Source of the DNA: Roseomonas sp.
GTDB lineage: Bacteria > Pseudomonadota > Alphaproteobacteria > Acetobacterales > Acetobacteraceae
Direction: 5' to 3'
Length of the DNA: 64,000 bases
Assembly (NCBI GenBank): GCA_020249435.1
Contig: JADCFQ010000007.1
Location: 1 to 64,000 of the forward strand
Both the position numbers and the translations under genes were made by a program. The notes beneath the pieces are model-generated. The model searched no databases and had not been told where the DNA came from. It saw nothing but the letters and a program-made list of their open reading frames with translations. Shown here one piece after another: positions 35,489 through 42,915 of this stretch (the first letter of the stretch is position 1; every line of letters starts with the position of its first letter).

Positions 35489-35847
35489 TGGTAAGTTTGG
35501 AATGGCGCGACATGGCCGCCATTGTCACCACCGCCGCGATTGTCGGCGGTATTGTTTTGGCGTTTTTGCGCTTCAAGCTGGCGGGGGATTTCGCCGCGCG
35601 TGGCGATCTGGCGAAGGTGGTGCAGCGGGTTGATGAGGTGGAAGAACGCCTCGCGAAAATGCCGTCTCATAATGATCTGCGCGCGCTACAGGACCGGGTG
35701 AATGATCTGGATCGCGCGGTCGCCGTGGTGGCGGAACGGGTTGGCGGGGTGCATGAAATCCTGAAGCGCGTTGAATACCAGGTGCAGCTTTTGGTCCGCC
35801 ATCAATTGGCCGATGGCGCGCCGGATAGCACGAGAGGAAAGCGCTGA
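35488..35847 (+). CDS. DUF2730-like membrane/coiled-coil protein (Mu gp25-like)
   Basis: A 119-residue protein with one N-terminal membrane helix (DMAAIVTTAAIVGGIVLAFLRF) and a coiled coil (LAKVVQRVDEVEERLAKMP, ALQDRVNDLDRAVAVVAERVGGV). This is the layout of the DUF2730 proteins between the lysis genes and gp26/gp27 in Mu-like phages. The role is unknown. Confidence 0.8.
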   Translation: MVSLEWRDMAAIVTTAAIVGGIVLAFLRFKLAGDFAARGDLAKVVQRVDEVEERLAKMPSHNDLRALQDRVNDLDRAVAVVAERVGGVHEILKRVEYQVQLLVRHQLADGAPDSTRGKR

Positions 35848-36149
35848 TGCCTGATTTCGCCGCGCTGCTGGCCGAAGACCGGCGCCTGATCATCCTGCGC
35901 GCCTTGGCGGAAGATCATGACTACGCGCTGAATGACACGGTGCTGAAACGCGCACTGGCGTCGCTTGGTCATGAAGTGTCGCGCGATGTGCTGCGCGGTG
36001 ATCTGACCTGGCTGGCGGATCAGCGGCTGATCACGGTCCGCAAATTGGATGATGGCGTGCTCTGGGTGGCGCGCGCCACCGAAGATGGCGTGGATGTCGC
36101 GCGTGGCAGGCCGCACCCGGGTGTCGCGCGCCCGCTTCCGGGGCATTGA
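35847..36149 (+). CDS. gp26-like winged-helix protein
   Basis: A 100-residue protein resembling the VpaChn25_0724/gp26 family of Mu-like phages. RRLIILRALAEDHDYALNDTVLKRALASLG and DLTWLADQRLITVRKLDDGVLWVARATEDGVDVA give a winged-helix pattern like small ArsR-type regulators. It precedes the small terminase. Its function is not known. Confidence 0.82.
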   Translation: MPDFAALLAEDRRLIILRALAEDHDYALNDTVLKRALASLGHEVSRDVLRGDLTWLADQRLITVRKLDDGVLWVARATEDGVDVARGRPHPGVARPLPGH

Positions 36150-36152
36150 GAT

Positions 36153-36722
36153 ATGGCGCGGCCTTCCACCATCGCGCGCCTGCCGGGCGAAATCCGCGAA
36201 GCCATCGGGCGGCTGCGCGACCAGGGCCGCACGCTGGATGAAATTCTGACGCATCTGCAAGGCATGGAAGTGACCGTCAGCCGCAGCGCCCTGGGCCGCC
36301 ATGTGCAGCAGATGGACAAAGTTGGCGAAAGGCTGCGCCGGTCCCGCGCGATATCTGAAGCGCTGGTGCGCCAGCTTGGCGATGCGCCGGAAAGCCAAAC
36401 CGCGCGGCTGAATATCGAAATGATGCATTCCTTCCTGTTCGACTTCCTGGCATCCGCCGAAGAAGGCGCGGAGGAAGGCAGCGAAGCCGCGCTGGCCCAT
36501 GTGCGAGACCCGAAATCCGTGGCGCTGATGGCCGAAGCCGTGCAGCGCCTGACCACGGCCAGCCGGCAGAATGCGGAATTCGTGGCGCGCGTGGAAGATC
36601 GCGCGGCCGCGAAGGCCAAGGCCGGCGCTGCGCGCGCCGCCGAAGCCGTCGCGCGCGAGAAGGGGCTGAGCGCCGATACGGTGCGCGCGATCAAGGCCAG
36701 CATCCTGGGGGTGGCGGAATGA
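36153..36722 (+). CDS. Small terminase subunit (Mu gp27-like, DUF3486)
   Basis: A 189-residue protein of the DUF3486 family. It begins RPSTIARLPGEIREAIGRLRDQGRTLDEILTHLQ, a helix-turn-helix-like part, then a long helical C-terminal region. In Mu-like phages gp27 acts with the gp28 terminase in DNA packaging. The gene order 27-28-29 is preserved here. Confidence 0.88.
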   Translation: MARPSTIARLPGEIREAIGRLRDQGRTLDEILTHLQGMEVTVSRSALGRHVQQMDKVGERLRRSRAISEALVRQLGDAPESQTARLNIEMMHSFLFDFLASAEEGAEEGSEAALAHVRDPKSVALMAEAVQRLTTASRQNAEFVARVEDRAAAKAKAGAARAAEAVAREKGLSADTVRAIKASILGVAE

Positions 36723-36910
36723 ACCAGGACATGGGCATTCAGATTTCATCCGGCGGCGGCTTCGTGCGCGTGGTGGTGGTGGCGGGCGAACCGCCAGAGA
36801 ATTGCGCGACAGTTTTCCTGACGGCCATTCAGGCGCGCGAATTGGCGCGGCTGATCCGCAATGCCGCTGACTTCACCGCCGCCGCAGGCCCCGCACAAGG
36901 CAGCGCGTGA
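36719..36910 (+). CDS. Small hypothetical protein between terminase genes
   Basis: A 63-residue ORF that overlaps both neighbours by ATGA/TGATG. It has a beta-rich start (IQISSGGGFVRVVVVAGEPPE) and an amphipathic helix (AIQARELARLIRNAADF). No family is recognised; the double overlap is the chief evidence for translation. Confidence 0.55.
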   Translation: MNQDMGIQISSGGGFVRVVVVAGEPPENCATVFLTAIQARELARLIRNAADFTAAAGPAQGSA

Positions 36911-38493
36911 TGCCGCCGAAGTCGAAGCCTGCCGCGACACCCGACATCGAAGGCGTGCTGCTGCCATATCAGCGCGACCTGGTGCGCGCGGTGTCGCAGC
37001 ATTCCGTCACGGTCTATGAAAAATCCCGACGCATCGGTGCGACCTGGGGTGTGGGCGCGCAAGCGGTGCTCACCGCCGGCGCCAAGCGCGAAGATCACGG
37101 CATGGATGTGCTTTACATCGGCTATAATTTGGACATGGCGCGCGAATTCGTGGATGTCTGCGCCATGTGGGCGCGCAGCCTTGGCATGGCCGCCGGTGAG
37201 ATTGGCGAATTTCTGTTCCAGGACCAGGAAGAAAAAGGGGTGGAACGGCACATCGCTGCCTTCCGGATCAAGTTTGCGTCGGGGTTTGAAATCCTGGCCC
37301 TGGCATCGCGGCCCCGGTCTTTGCGTGGCCGGCAGGGGTTCGTGATCATTGACGAAGCCGCCTTCCATGATGATCTGCAGGAGCTGTTAAAGGCTGCTTT
37401 GGCGCTGCTTATCTGGGGCGGGCGCATCCTGGTTGTGTCCACTCATGATGGTGCGGAAAACCCCTTCGCTGAATTGGTGAATGATATCCGCGCCGGGCGA
37501 AAGCCCTACCACCTGCTGCGCACCAGCTTCGATGAAGCCTGCGACCAGGGCCTGTATCGCCGCGTCGCGTTGAAGCTGGGCATTCCATGGACCGCCGCAG
37601 GCGAAGCCGCGTGGAAGGCGGAAATCCGCGCCTTCTATGGCGACAGCGCGACCGAGGAGTTGGATGTGGTGCCGCGCGCCGGTTCCGGCCGATATCTGCC
37701 GCTGCATTTGATTGAAGCGCGCACCAGCCGCGATATCCCCGTGCTGCGCTACACCTGCGCCGACGCCTTCGTGCATCAGCCTGATCACATCCGCACCAAG
37801 GAAACGCTGGCCTGGTGCGAAGACAATATCCGCCCGCTGCTGGATGGTTTGAACCCGCTGCTGCGCAGCCTGGTCGGCATGGATTTTGGCCGCATCGCCG
37901 ACCTTTCCGTGATGTGGCCCATCCAGATCATGCCTGATCTGATGCGCAAGACGCCCTTCACCATCGAATTGCGGAACGTGCCCTTCGAACAGCAGCGCGA
38001 AATCCTGTTCTACCTTGGGGATCGGCTGCCGCGGCTTTCCGGCATGGCGCTGGACCGCACCGGCAATGGCGCCTGGTTAGCCGAGGTCACCATGCAGCGC
38101 TACGGCGCGCATCGCGTGGAAGGCGTGCATCTGACCGAAGCCTGGTACCGCGACCACATGCCGAAATTGAAGGCCGCCTTCGAGGATGCCAGCTTTGACA
38201 TTCCAGCCAATGCGCAGGTGGTCGAAGACTTCCGCGCCATTGAATTGCTGAATGGCGTGGCGCGCGTGATGGTGCGCCGGAACACCGCGAAAGGCGAAGA
38301 CCGCGATCCGAATGCTGGCCAGCGCCATGGTGACGCGGCGATTGCCGCCGCCCTGGTGATCTACGCCGCCAGCCGCGACTGGGGCAGCCTGACCAATTTC
38401 CCGATCCCGCGCCGCGACATCATGGCCCTGCCTGACGATAACAGCATTCTGGGCATGTCGCCGCATGGCGCTGTCGCAACCTATTTTGGCTGA
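36910..38493 (+). CDS. Large terminase subunit (Mu gp28-like)
   Basis: A 527-residue packaging motor. The ATPase has a divergent Walker A in YEKSRRIGATWG and Walker B FVIIDEAAF. The C-terminal RNase H-like nuclease is marked by GMDFGRIADLSVMW, ALDRTGNGAWLAE and D in the DRDPNAGQRHGDAAIAAAL region. It cuts host-flanked phage DNA and pumps it into the head. ATG at 36910 overlaps the previous stop. Confidence 0.93.
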   Translation: MPPKSKPAATPDIEGVLLPYQRDLVRAVSQHSVTVYEKSRRIGATWGVGAQAVLTAGAKREDHGMDVLYIGYNLDMAREFVDVCAMWARSLGMAAGEIGEFLFQDQEEKGVERHIAAFRIKFASGFEILALASRPRSLRGRQGFVIIDEAAFHDDLQELLKAALALLIWGGRILVVSTHDGAENPFAELVNDIRAGRKPYHLLRTSFDEACDQGLYRRVALKLGIPWTAAGEAAWKAEIRAFYGDSATEELDVVPRAGSGRYLPLHLIEARTSRDIPVLRYTCADAFVHQPDHIRTKETLAWCEDNIRPLLDGLNPLLRSLVGMDFGRIADLSVMWPIQIMPDLMRKTPFTIELRNVPFEQQREILFYLGDRLPRLSGMALDRTGNGAWLAEVTMQRYGAHRVEGVHLTEAWYRDHMPKLKAAFEDASFDIPANAQVVEDFRAIELLNGVARVMVRRNTAKGEDRDPNAGQRHGDAAIAAALVIYAASRDWGSLTNFPIPRRDIMALPDDNSILGMSPHGAVATYFG

Positions 38494-38502
38494 GGAAATC
38501 AC

Positions 38503-40002
38503 ATGAGCGGCACCCGCCTGCCCCAGGAATTGAGGGACGAGGTCGCGACCTTCGAACGCGACATCACCGCGCATTACTACGCCTTCACCATGGCGACGCG
38601 GGACGAGATTATCCTGACGCGTGGCGGCGCCAAGGGCCTTGGCATCTATCAAGACCTGGCGCGGGATGGACATGCGGGCGCGGTTTTGCGCAAGCGCCGC
38701 AATGCGGTGGTGGCCCGCGAATACACGGTGGAACCAGGTGGCGAAGCGCCGGCTGATCTGCTGGCGGCGGAACTCGTCAAAGCCGCGCTGAAGCGCATCC
38801 GCTTCGACCGTGCCTGCCGTGGCCTGCTGAGTGCGGTGCTGACCGGGATCTCGGTGGCGGAGATCATGTGGGAAGCGGCAGAGATTGAGGTGGATGGCAC
38901 GCGCCGCACCTGGATTGTGCCTGCCGATATCCGCGTGCGGAACCCGCGCCGCTTCGCCTTTCACCGTGATGGCAGCTTGCGGCTGCTGACGCGGGAAAAC
39001 CGCACCCAGGGCATGCCGGTGCCGGATCGCAAATTCATCGTGGTGCGGTATTGGGCCGAAGAAAACGAAGACGCCTATGGGCGGGGCCTGGGCTATGATT
39101 TGTTCTGGCCGGTGTTTTTCAAGCGGAACGGCGTGGCGCTTTGGAATGCGCTGATCGAAAAGCACGGCCAGCCCTTCGTTTATGCCGAATACCCAAACGG
39201 CACATCGGATGGCGATGTGGACCGCCTGGTCACCACCATCCAGGGCATTGCGCGCGGCGCCGGCGTTGCCGTGCCATCCGGCACGCTGATCAAGATGCTG
39301 GAGATTTCCAAAACCGGCACGGCAGACATGCACAAGGAATTGGTGCAGGCCATGAATGCTGAGATTTCCAAGATTGTGCTGGGCGAAACCCTGACGACCG
39401 AGATGGGCCAGAATGGCGCGCGCGCTGCATCCGAAACCCATAATGATGTCCGCACTGAATTGGCCGATGCGGATGCGGATATGCTCTCCGAAGAACTGAA
39501 TGAGAGCCTGCTCAGGTGGATTGTCGAACTCAATCTGCCCGGCGCGGCGCAGCCGATGGTGTGGCGCAAGGCGCCGGAAGAACCTGACCTGCTGGCTGAT
39601 GCCACGCTGGATGAAAAGCTGTTTAAGTTGGGCTTTGCGCCGACTGAAGCGTTCATCCTGGAACGGTATGGTCCTGGCTATGAGCGGATCGCGGGCCGCA
39701 AGCCAAGCGAGCCGCCGGAGCCGCCGCCTGAATTTGCCGAAGGCGAAGACCCCGCCACCATTCCGGAAGCGCTGGCCGAACAGCTTGCGCGCCGCGGCGC
39801 GCCTGCCCAGGCCGCGATGCTGGCCGCGATCCGGACCGAGGTTTCGGCGGCGGTGGATTTCGCCGATCTTGAGCGGCGCCTGCTGCGCCTTTCCGCCGCC
39901 ATGCCGGTGGGCCGCCTGGTGGATGAACTCACCCCCGCCTTGATCGTGGGCCACCTGGCGGGGCGCAGCGATGCGCAGGATGAAGCCACGCCACCGACAT
40001 GA
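38503..40002 (+). CDS. Portal protein (Mu gp29-like, DUF935)
   Basis: A 499-residue portal protein. Typical DUF935 segments are ARDGHAGAVLRKRRNAVVAREYTVEPGG, VLTGISVAEIMWE, NRTQGMPVPDRKFIVVRYW and GRGLGYDLFWPVFFKRNGVALWN. It forms the dodecameric ring for DNA entry and tail attachment. The C-terminal 80 residues are helical and acidic, as in related phages. Confidence 0.93.
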   Translation: MSGTRLPQELRDEVATFERDITAHYYAFTMATRDEIILTRGGAKGLGIYQDLARDGHAGAVLRKRRNAVVAREYTVEPGGEAPADLLAAELVKAALKRIRFDRACRGLLSAVLTGISVAEIMWEAAEIEVDGTRRTWIVPADIRVRNPRRFAFHRDGSLRLLTRENRTQGMPVPDRKFIVVRYWAEENEDAYGRGLGYDLFWPVFFKRNGVALWNALIEKHGQPFVYAEYPNGTSDGDVDRLVTTIQGIARGAGVAVPSGTLIKMLEISKTGTADMHKELVQAMNAEISKIVLGETLTTEMGQNGARAASETHNDVRTELADADADMLSEELNESLLRWIVELNLPGAAQPMVWRKAPEEPDLLADATLDEKLFKLGFAPTEAFILERYGPGYERIAGRKPSEPPEPPPEFAEGEDPATIPEALAEQLARRGAPAQAAMLAAIRTEVSAAVDFADLERRLLRLSAAMPVGRLVDELTPALIVGHLAGRSDAQDEATPPT

Positions 40003-41255
40003 GCGGCAGCATTGATGCGCTGAACCTGCCGCCGGAAGAAGCGATCCGCTTTTTCCGCGCCAAGGTGAATACGCCAACCCGCGCCTGGGATGATCTGCGG
40101 CACGGCGCGCATGCCCGCGCCTGGTCCGTCGCCGGCGTGCAGGCGGATGACATGCTGGCCGATATCCGCCGCGCGATGGATAAGGCGATTGCGCAGGGTA
40201 CCACGCTGGACGAATTCCGCCGCGATATCGCGCCGCTGCTGGGCGAGCTCGGCTGGGCAGATCGCGGGCCTGGCTATGTCGGCTGGCGGACCCGCGTGAT
40301 CTATGAGACCAACATGCGCACCGCCTATGCCGCTGGGCGGTATGCGCAGATGACGGACCCGGATGTGCTGGCCGCGCGGCCCTACTGGCGCTACCGCCAT
40401 TCCGGCAAGCGTGATGCGCGCAAGCAGCACAAGGCCTGGGATGGCCTGGTGCTGCGCGCGGATGATCCGTTCTGGCAAAGCCACTACCCTCCGAACGGTT
40501 GGGGCTGTGGCTGTTTCATCCAATCGCTCGGCCCGCGAGACCTGGCGCGCGCAGGCAAAACCGGCCCGGATGAAGCACCGCCTGCGGGGACCAGGCCTTA
40601 CCGAGACCCAACCACCGGGGAGATTTCCGCTTTGCCTGCAGGCATTGATCCGGGGTGGGAATACAATGTGGGGCAAAGCTGGCTGCAGGGCGTGGTGCCG
40701 CAGGAAATGGAACGCCCCTTCAACCGTGTGGCGCCTGATATGCCGGCAGCGAATTTGCCACCTTTCCCCGCGCCCCGCACGACGCCGATGCAGTTGCTGC
40801 CATCGGGCTTGTCTGATGAGGAATACGTGCGCGCCTTCCTTGAGCCTTTCGGGGCGGATTTGGATAGGCCAGCCGTGTTCCGCGACAAGGCGGGCACGCG
40901 CGTGGTTGTCTCCAAGGAGTTCTTCACCGACGCCAAAGGTGGATTGAAGAAGGTGGTCAAGCGTGGTCGCCAGCGCTTTGTCGCATTGCTGGCGCAAGCC
41001 ATCATAGACCCGGATGAAATCTGGCTGAGCTGGCATGTGAATGAGGCTGGCGATCGCGTGGCACTGCGCAGCTATCTGCGGGCCATGATGCTGCCCGATG
41101 GCAGAGAGGTTTTTGCCATGATGGAATTCACCGCGCATGGCTGGATGGGCGTCACGGCCTTCCCAATCTCGCGTCGGTCCTACCTGGACCGCCAGCGTAT
41201 TGGCTATCTGCTGTATCGGCGGATGACGGAAAAGCAGGATGAAGGCAATGAGTGA
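39999..41255 (+). CDS. Mu F-like head protein with C-terminal PBECR-type nuclease-like domain
   Basis: A 418-residue protein. Residues 1 to about 260 are the Mu gpF/SPP1 gp7-like minor head module: RTRVIYETNMRTAYAAGRYAQM, RYRHSGKRDARKQHKAWDGLVLR and HYPPNGWGCGCFIQSLG. From about 285 to the end there is an added domain: AVFRDKAGTRVVVSKEFF, LLAQAIIDPDEIWLSWHV, and SYLDRQRIGYLLYRR. This matches the pattern of PBECR2, a barnase/EndoU/colicin-like nuclease-fold domain found in phage polyvalent proteins. It may be an effector injected with the DNA. Activity is not proven. Confidence 0.88.
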   Translation: MSGSIDALNLPPEEAIRFFRAKVNTPTRAWDDLRHGAHARAWSVAGVQADDMLADIRRAMDKAIAQGTTLDEFRRDIAPLLGELGWADRGPGYVGWRTRVIYETNMRTAYAAGRYAQMTDPDVLAARPYWRYRHSGKRDARKQHKAWDGLVLRADDPFWQSHYPPNGWGCGCFIQSLGPRDLARAGKTGPDEAPPAGTRPYRDPTTGEISALPAGIDPGWEYNVGQSWLQGVVPQEMERPFNRVAPDMPAANLPPFPAPRTTPMQLLPSGLSDEEYVRAFLEPFGADLDRPAVFRDKAGTRVVVSKEFFTDAKGGLKKVVKRGRQRFVALLAQAIIDPDEIWLSWHVNEAGDRVALRSYLRAMMLPDGREVFAMMEFTAHGWMGVTAFPISRRSYLDRQRIGYLLYRRMTEKQDEGNE

Positions 41256-41295
41256 CCCCATCCGCGCAGTGATGCGCGCAAGGAGAGTGATATGA
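41248..41295 (+). CDS. 15-codon leader-like ORF, repeat copy 1
   Basis: A 15-codon frame starting MSDPIRAVMRA. Its first 20 bp (41248-41267) recur with two mismatches at 41618-41637. It is too short for a confident gene and probably marks the edge of a recombined segment. Confidence 0.25.
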   Translation: MSDPIRAVMRARRVI

Positions 41296-41621
41296 GCAAT
41301 TCTAGAACCACGGACCAAGTGGCCGTAGCCCTTGAGCGAATGAAAGACGACGACGCCTATTTCACCTATGGCGCCCTTGTGTGGGACGCGCTCGGTCCGG
41401 GGCAGCGCGAGCAGTTGAAGCAGCTTCTCTACCAAGGGCCGGTATGGGACGGAAACATTATCTCCAAAGCTTGTCGCGACCAGTTGATTGAGTGGGGGCT
41501 GGCCACCCGCTGCTGTTTCTTAGGCGAGCAGGGATACACCGCCGCGACCTGCGCTGCCTTTTCGGTAGCAAAGCAGGGCCGCGCCGCGCCGCTGCCGCGT
41601 AGACCGGGAACACCAGCATGA
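41292..41621 (+). CDS. Cargo protein of unknown function downstream of the F-like toxin
   Basis: A 109-residue protein with GGAG before the ATG. It reads like a small helical, winged-helix-like protein (ALVWDALGPGQREQLKQLLYQ, then WDGNIISKACRDQLIEWGLATRC). Codon use (GAG, TTG, GTA, AGA) is less GC-driven than in neighbours. It is not part of the normal Mu order. Because it directly follows the nuclease-fused head protein it could be its immunity partner, but many single-gene cargo inserts occur at such sites, so this is only a guess. Confidence 0.6.
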   Translation: MSNSRTTDQVAVALERMKDDDAYFTYGALVWDALGPGQREQLKQLLYQGPVWDGNIISKACRDQLIEWGLATRCCFLGEQGYTAATCAAFSVAKQGRAAPLPRRPGTPA

Positions 41622-41792
41622 CTGAACCCATCCGCGCTTAAATTACTGAGGAGGAAAGGTGAGCCGAAGAACGCCTGCCGTCCCTCGGCCGCCGCACACG
41701 CCTACTAGCAGGGCAGGCCCGACAGCAATGTGAAGCATCACCTTACACGCCCCTTATAGCGCCCCGCCTAAAGCACCGCAAGGAAATCCGCC
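41622..41792. other. Intergenic segment after cargo gene
   Basis: The segment holds the second repeat copy, then a strong GAGGAGG followed by a GTG-started 24-codon frame (41659-41733) that I cannot support as a gene. The remainder has no feature I can identify. Confidence 0.4.
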
Positions 41793-42041
41793 ATGAAACT
41801 ACTCCGCACCCTACTCCGCCGCTTCGGCTACGCGCTGATCCCGATCAACGCCGTGGATTACGTGGATATCCGCATCGCTGTCTGGGCGGCGCAATACAGC
41901 TACGCCGCCGATCGGATGGGCCTGAAGAATCCGGAAGCCATCGCGAATGAGGCTGCCATTCGCGCGCTGGACCCCGTGCAGGCGGAAAGCGACAAACGCG
42001 CCTTCGCGGCATTGCTTGCGGCGGTTGAGGAGCATCTCTGA
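41793..42041 (+). CDS. Small hypothetical protein
   Basis: An 82-residue protein (basic N-terminus KLLRTLLRRFGYALIPINAVDYVDIR, then helical). GCAAGGAAA lies before the ATG. No family is recognised. It belongs to the accessory island between the F-like and gpG genes. Confidence 0.6.
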   Translation: MKLLRTLLRRFGYALIPINAVDYVDIRIAVWAAQYSYAADRMGLKNPEAIANEAAIRALDPVQAESDKRAFAALLAAVEEHL

Positions 42042-42043
42042 CC

Positions 42044-42196
42044 ATGGGGCCAATCATGCAAGCCTTATTTGAGACTTTTGTGATTCTGGTCCTGACGATT
42101 TTGGCGATCATTGGGCTTGGCGGCTTTCTCTTCCTGTTTTTACCGCAAGAAACAAAACGCTGGTTGACAGAAGAATACCCGCCAGAGGACCGCTAA
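42044..42196 (+). CDS. Small single-span membrane protein
   Basis: A 50-residue ORF with one strong membrane helix (FVILVLTILAIIGLGGFLFLFL) and an acidic C-terminus (WLTEEYPPEDR). The DNA is clearly more A/T-rich than its neighbours. It fits exactly between two genes, which supports coding. It might be an extra holin-like or superinfection-exclusion protein; nothing proves either. Confidence 0.6.
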   Translation: MGPIMQALFETFVILVLTILAIIGLGGFLFLFLPQETKRWLTEEYPPEDR

Positions 42197-42198
42197 CC

Positions 42199-42699
42199 AT
42201 GACCGGCGTGCGCATCACCATCAACACCGCTGAATTCCGCGATGCCATCCAGGGCCTATCCGCGCTGATGCGCCGCCCTCAGGCTGCGATGGCCGAGATT
42301 GGCGAAGCCATGATCCTATCCACCCAGGAACGCGCGGCGGCGGAACAATCGCCGGATGGCGTGGCCTGGCCAAAGCTGAACCCTGGCTATGCGGCGGCAA
42401 AGCGCGGCGGTTCCATGCTGCGTGAAACCGGGCGCCTGCTGGGCAGCCTTTCGCGCCGCGCCGATGGCAACCGCGTGGTGGTTGGCACGAATGTGATTTA
42501 CGCCGCCATCCATCAATTCGGCGGCACCATCCGCCCGAAATCTGGCGGGCGGCTGGCCTTCCGGCTTGGCCGCACGCGGGTCTTCGCGCGCAGCGTCAGC
42601 ATCCCCGCGCGGCCATGGCTTGGCGTTTCGGATGCGGACCGCGCCGAGATCATGGCCATCTTTCAGGATCACGCGCGGCGCGCGATGCGCGGCGCATGA
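42199..42699 (+). CDS. Virion morphogenesis protein gpG-like
   Basis: A 166-residue protein of the Mu gpG/phage virion morphogenesis family. Signs are LMRRPQAAMAEIGEAMILSTQERAAAEQSPDGVAWPKLNPGYA, MLRETGRLLGSL, VIYAAIHQFGGTI and IPARPWLGVSDADRAEI. The family takes part in head/tail joining. Order F-G-I is as in Mu apart from the small cargo genes before it. Confidence 0.9.
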   Translation: MTGVRITINTAEFRDAIQGLSALMRRPQAAMAEIGEAMILSTQERAAAEQSPDGVAWPKLNPGYAAAKRGGSMLRETGRLLGSLSRRADGNRVVVGTNVIYAAIHQFGGTIRPKSGGRLAFRLGRTRVFARSVSIPARPWLGVSDADRAEIMAIFQDHARRAMRGA

Positions 42700-42812
42700 A
42701 GAACCGCCTACGGGCGCGCTACAGGCGGGAAGGCCGCCAAGGCGCCCCATGCGGGCGTCACGCGGTTTTAAAGGCGCCTGACCCGGCTCTTAGGGCTCTT
42801 ATTCGCTCTTAA
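42696..42812 (+). CDS. Short basic ORF after gpG
   Basis: A 38-residue ORF that overlaps the gpG stop by ATGA. It is Arg-rich (NRLRARYRREGRQG) and ends DPALRALIRS. Its last third is made of three GCTCTTA repeats (42786-42792, 42795-42801, 42805-42811), so it may instead be a non-coding regulatory segment. Low confidence as a gene. Confidence 0.35.
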   Translation: MKNRLRARYRREGRQGAPCGRHAVLKAPDPALRALIRS

Positions 42813-42833
42813 TCCGCACGGGTCGCGGATGCG

Positions 42834-42879
42834 CATCGCGCGCGCGCGAGGATTGGTGCCGTGCGGACGCCTGTCCGCA
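42834..42879. promoter_or_regulatory. Composite palindrome + CG-run element, copy 2 (inverted)
   Basis: CATCGCGCGCGCGCG at 42834-42848, a 13-bp spacer, then TGCGGAC-N4-GTCCGCA at 42862-42879. It is the inverted counterpart of the element at 34106-34150. A CATAAT -10-like hexamer (42878-42883) begins at its right edge, about 33 bp before the protease gene. Confidence 0.65.
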
Positions 42880-42915
42880 TAATTTTACAGGATCAGAACC
42901 GCCAGTAAGGCGGTG

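Larger units (their letters stand above)
41248..41637. repeat. 20-bp direct repeats flanking a single gene
   Basis: Near-identical 20-mers at 41248-41267 and 41618-41637 (two mismatches; both read ATGA then TGA and CCCATCCGCGC) flank the gene at 41292. Both encode the same peptide start (M-S/T-D/E-PIRA) and neither continues into a full protein. Confidence 0.7.

Noticed and set aside
38077-40077. 666-codon leftward frame over terminase and portal
   Set aside because: Antisense of two well-recognised genes; typical high-GC shadow.
41659-41733. 24-codon GTG frame after a strong GAGGAGG
   Set aside because: Peptide is Pro/Arg-rich and has no support besides the SD; left as an intergenic note.
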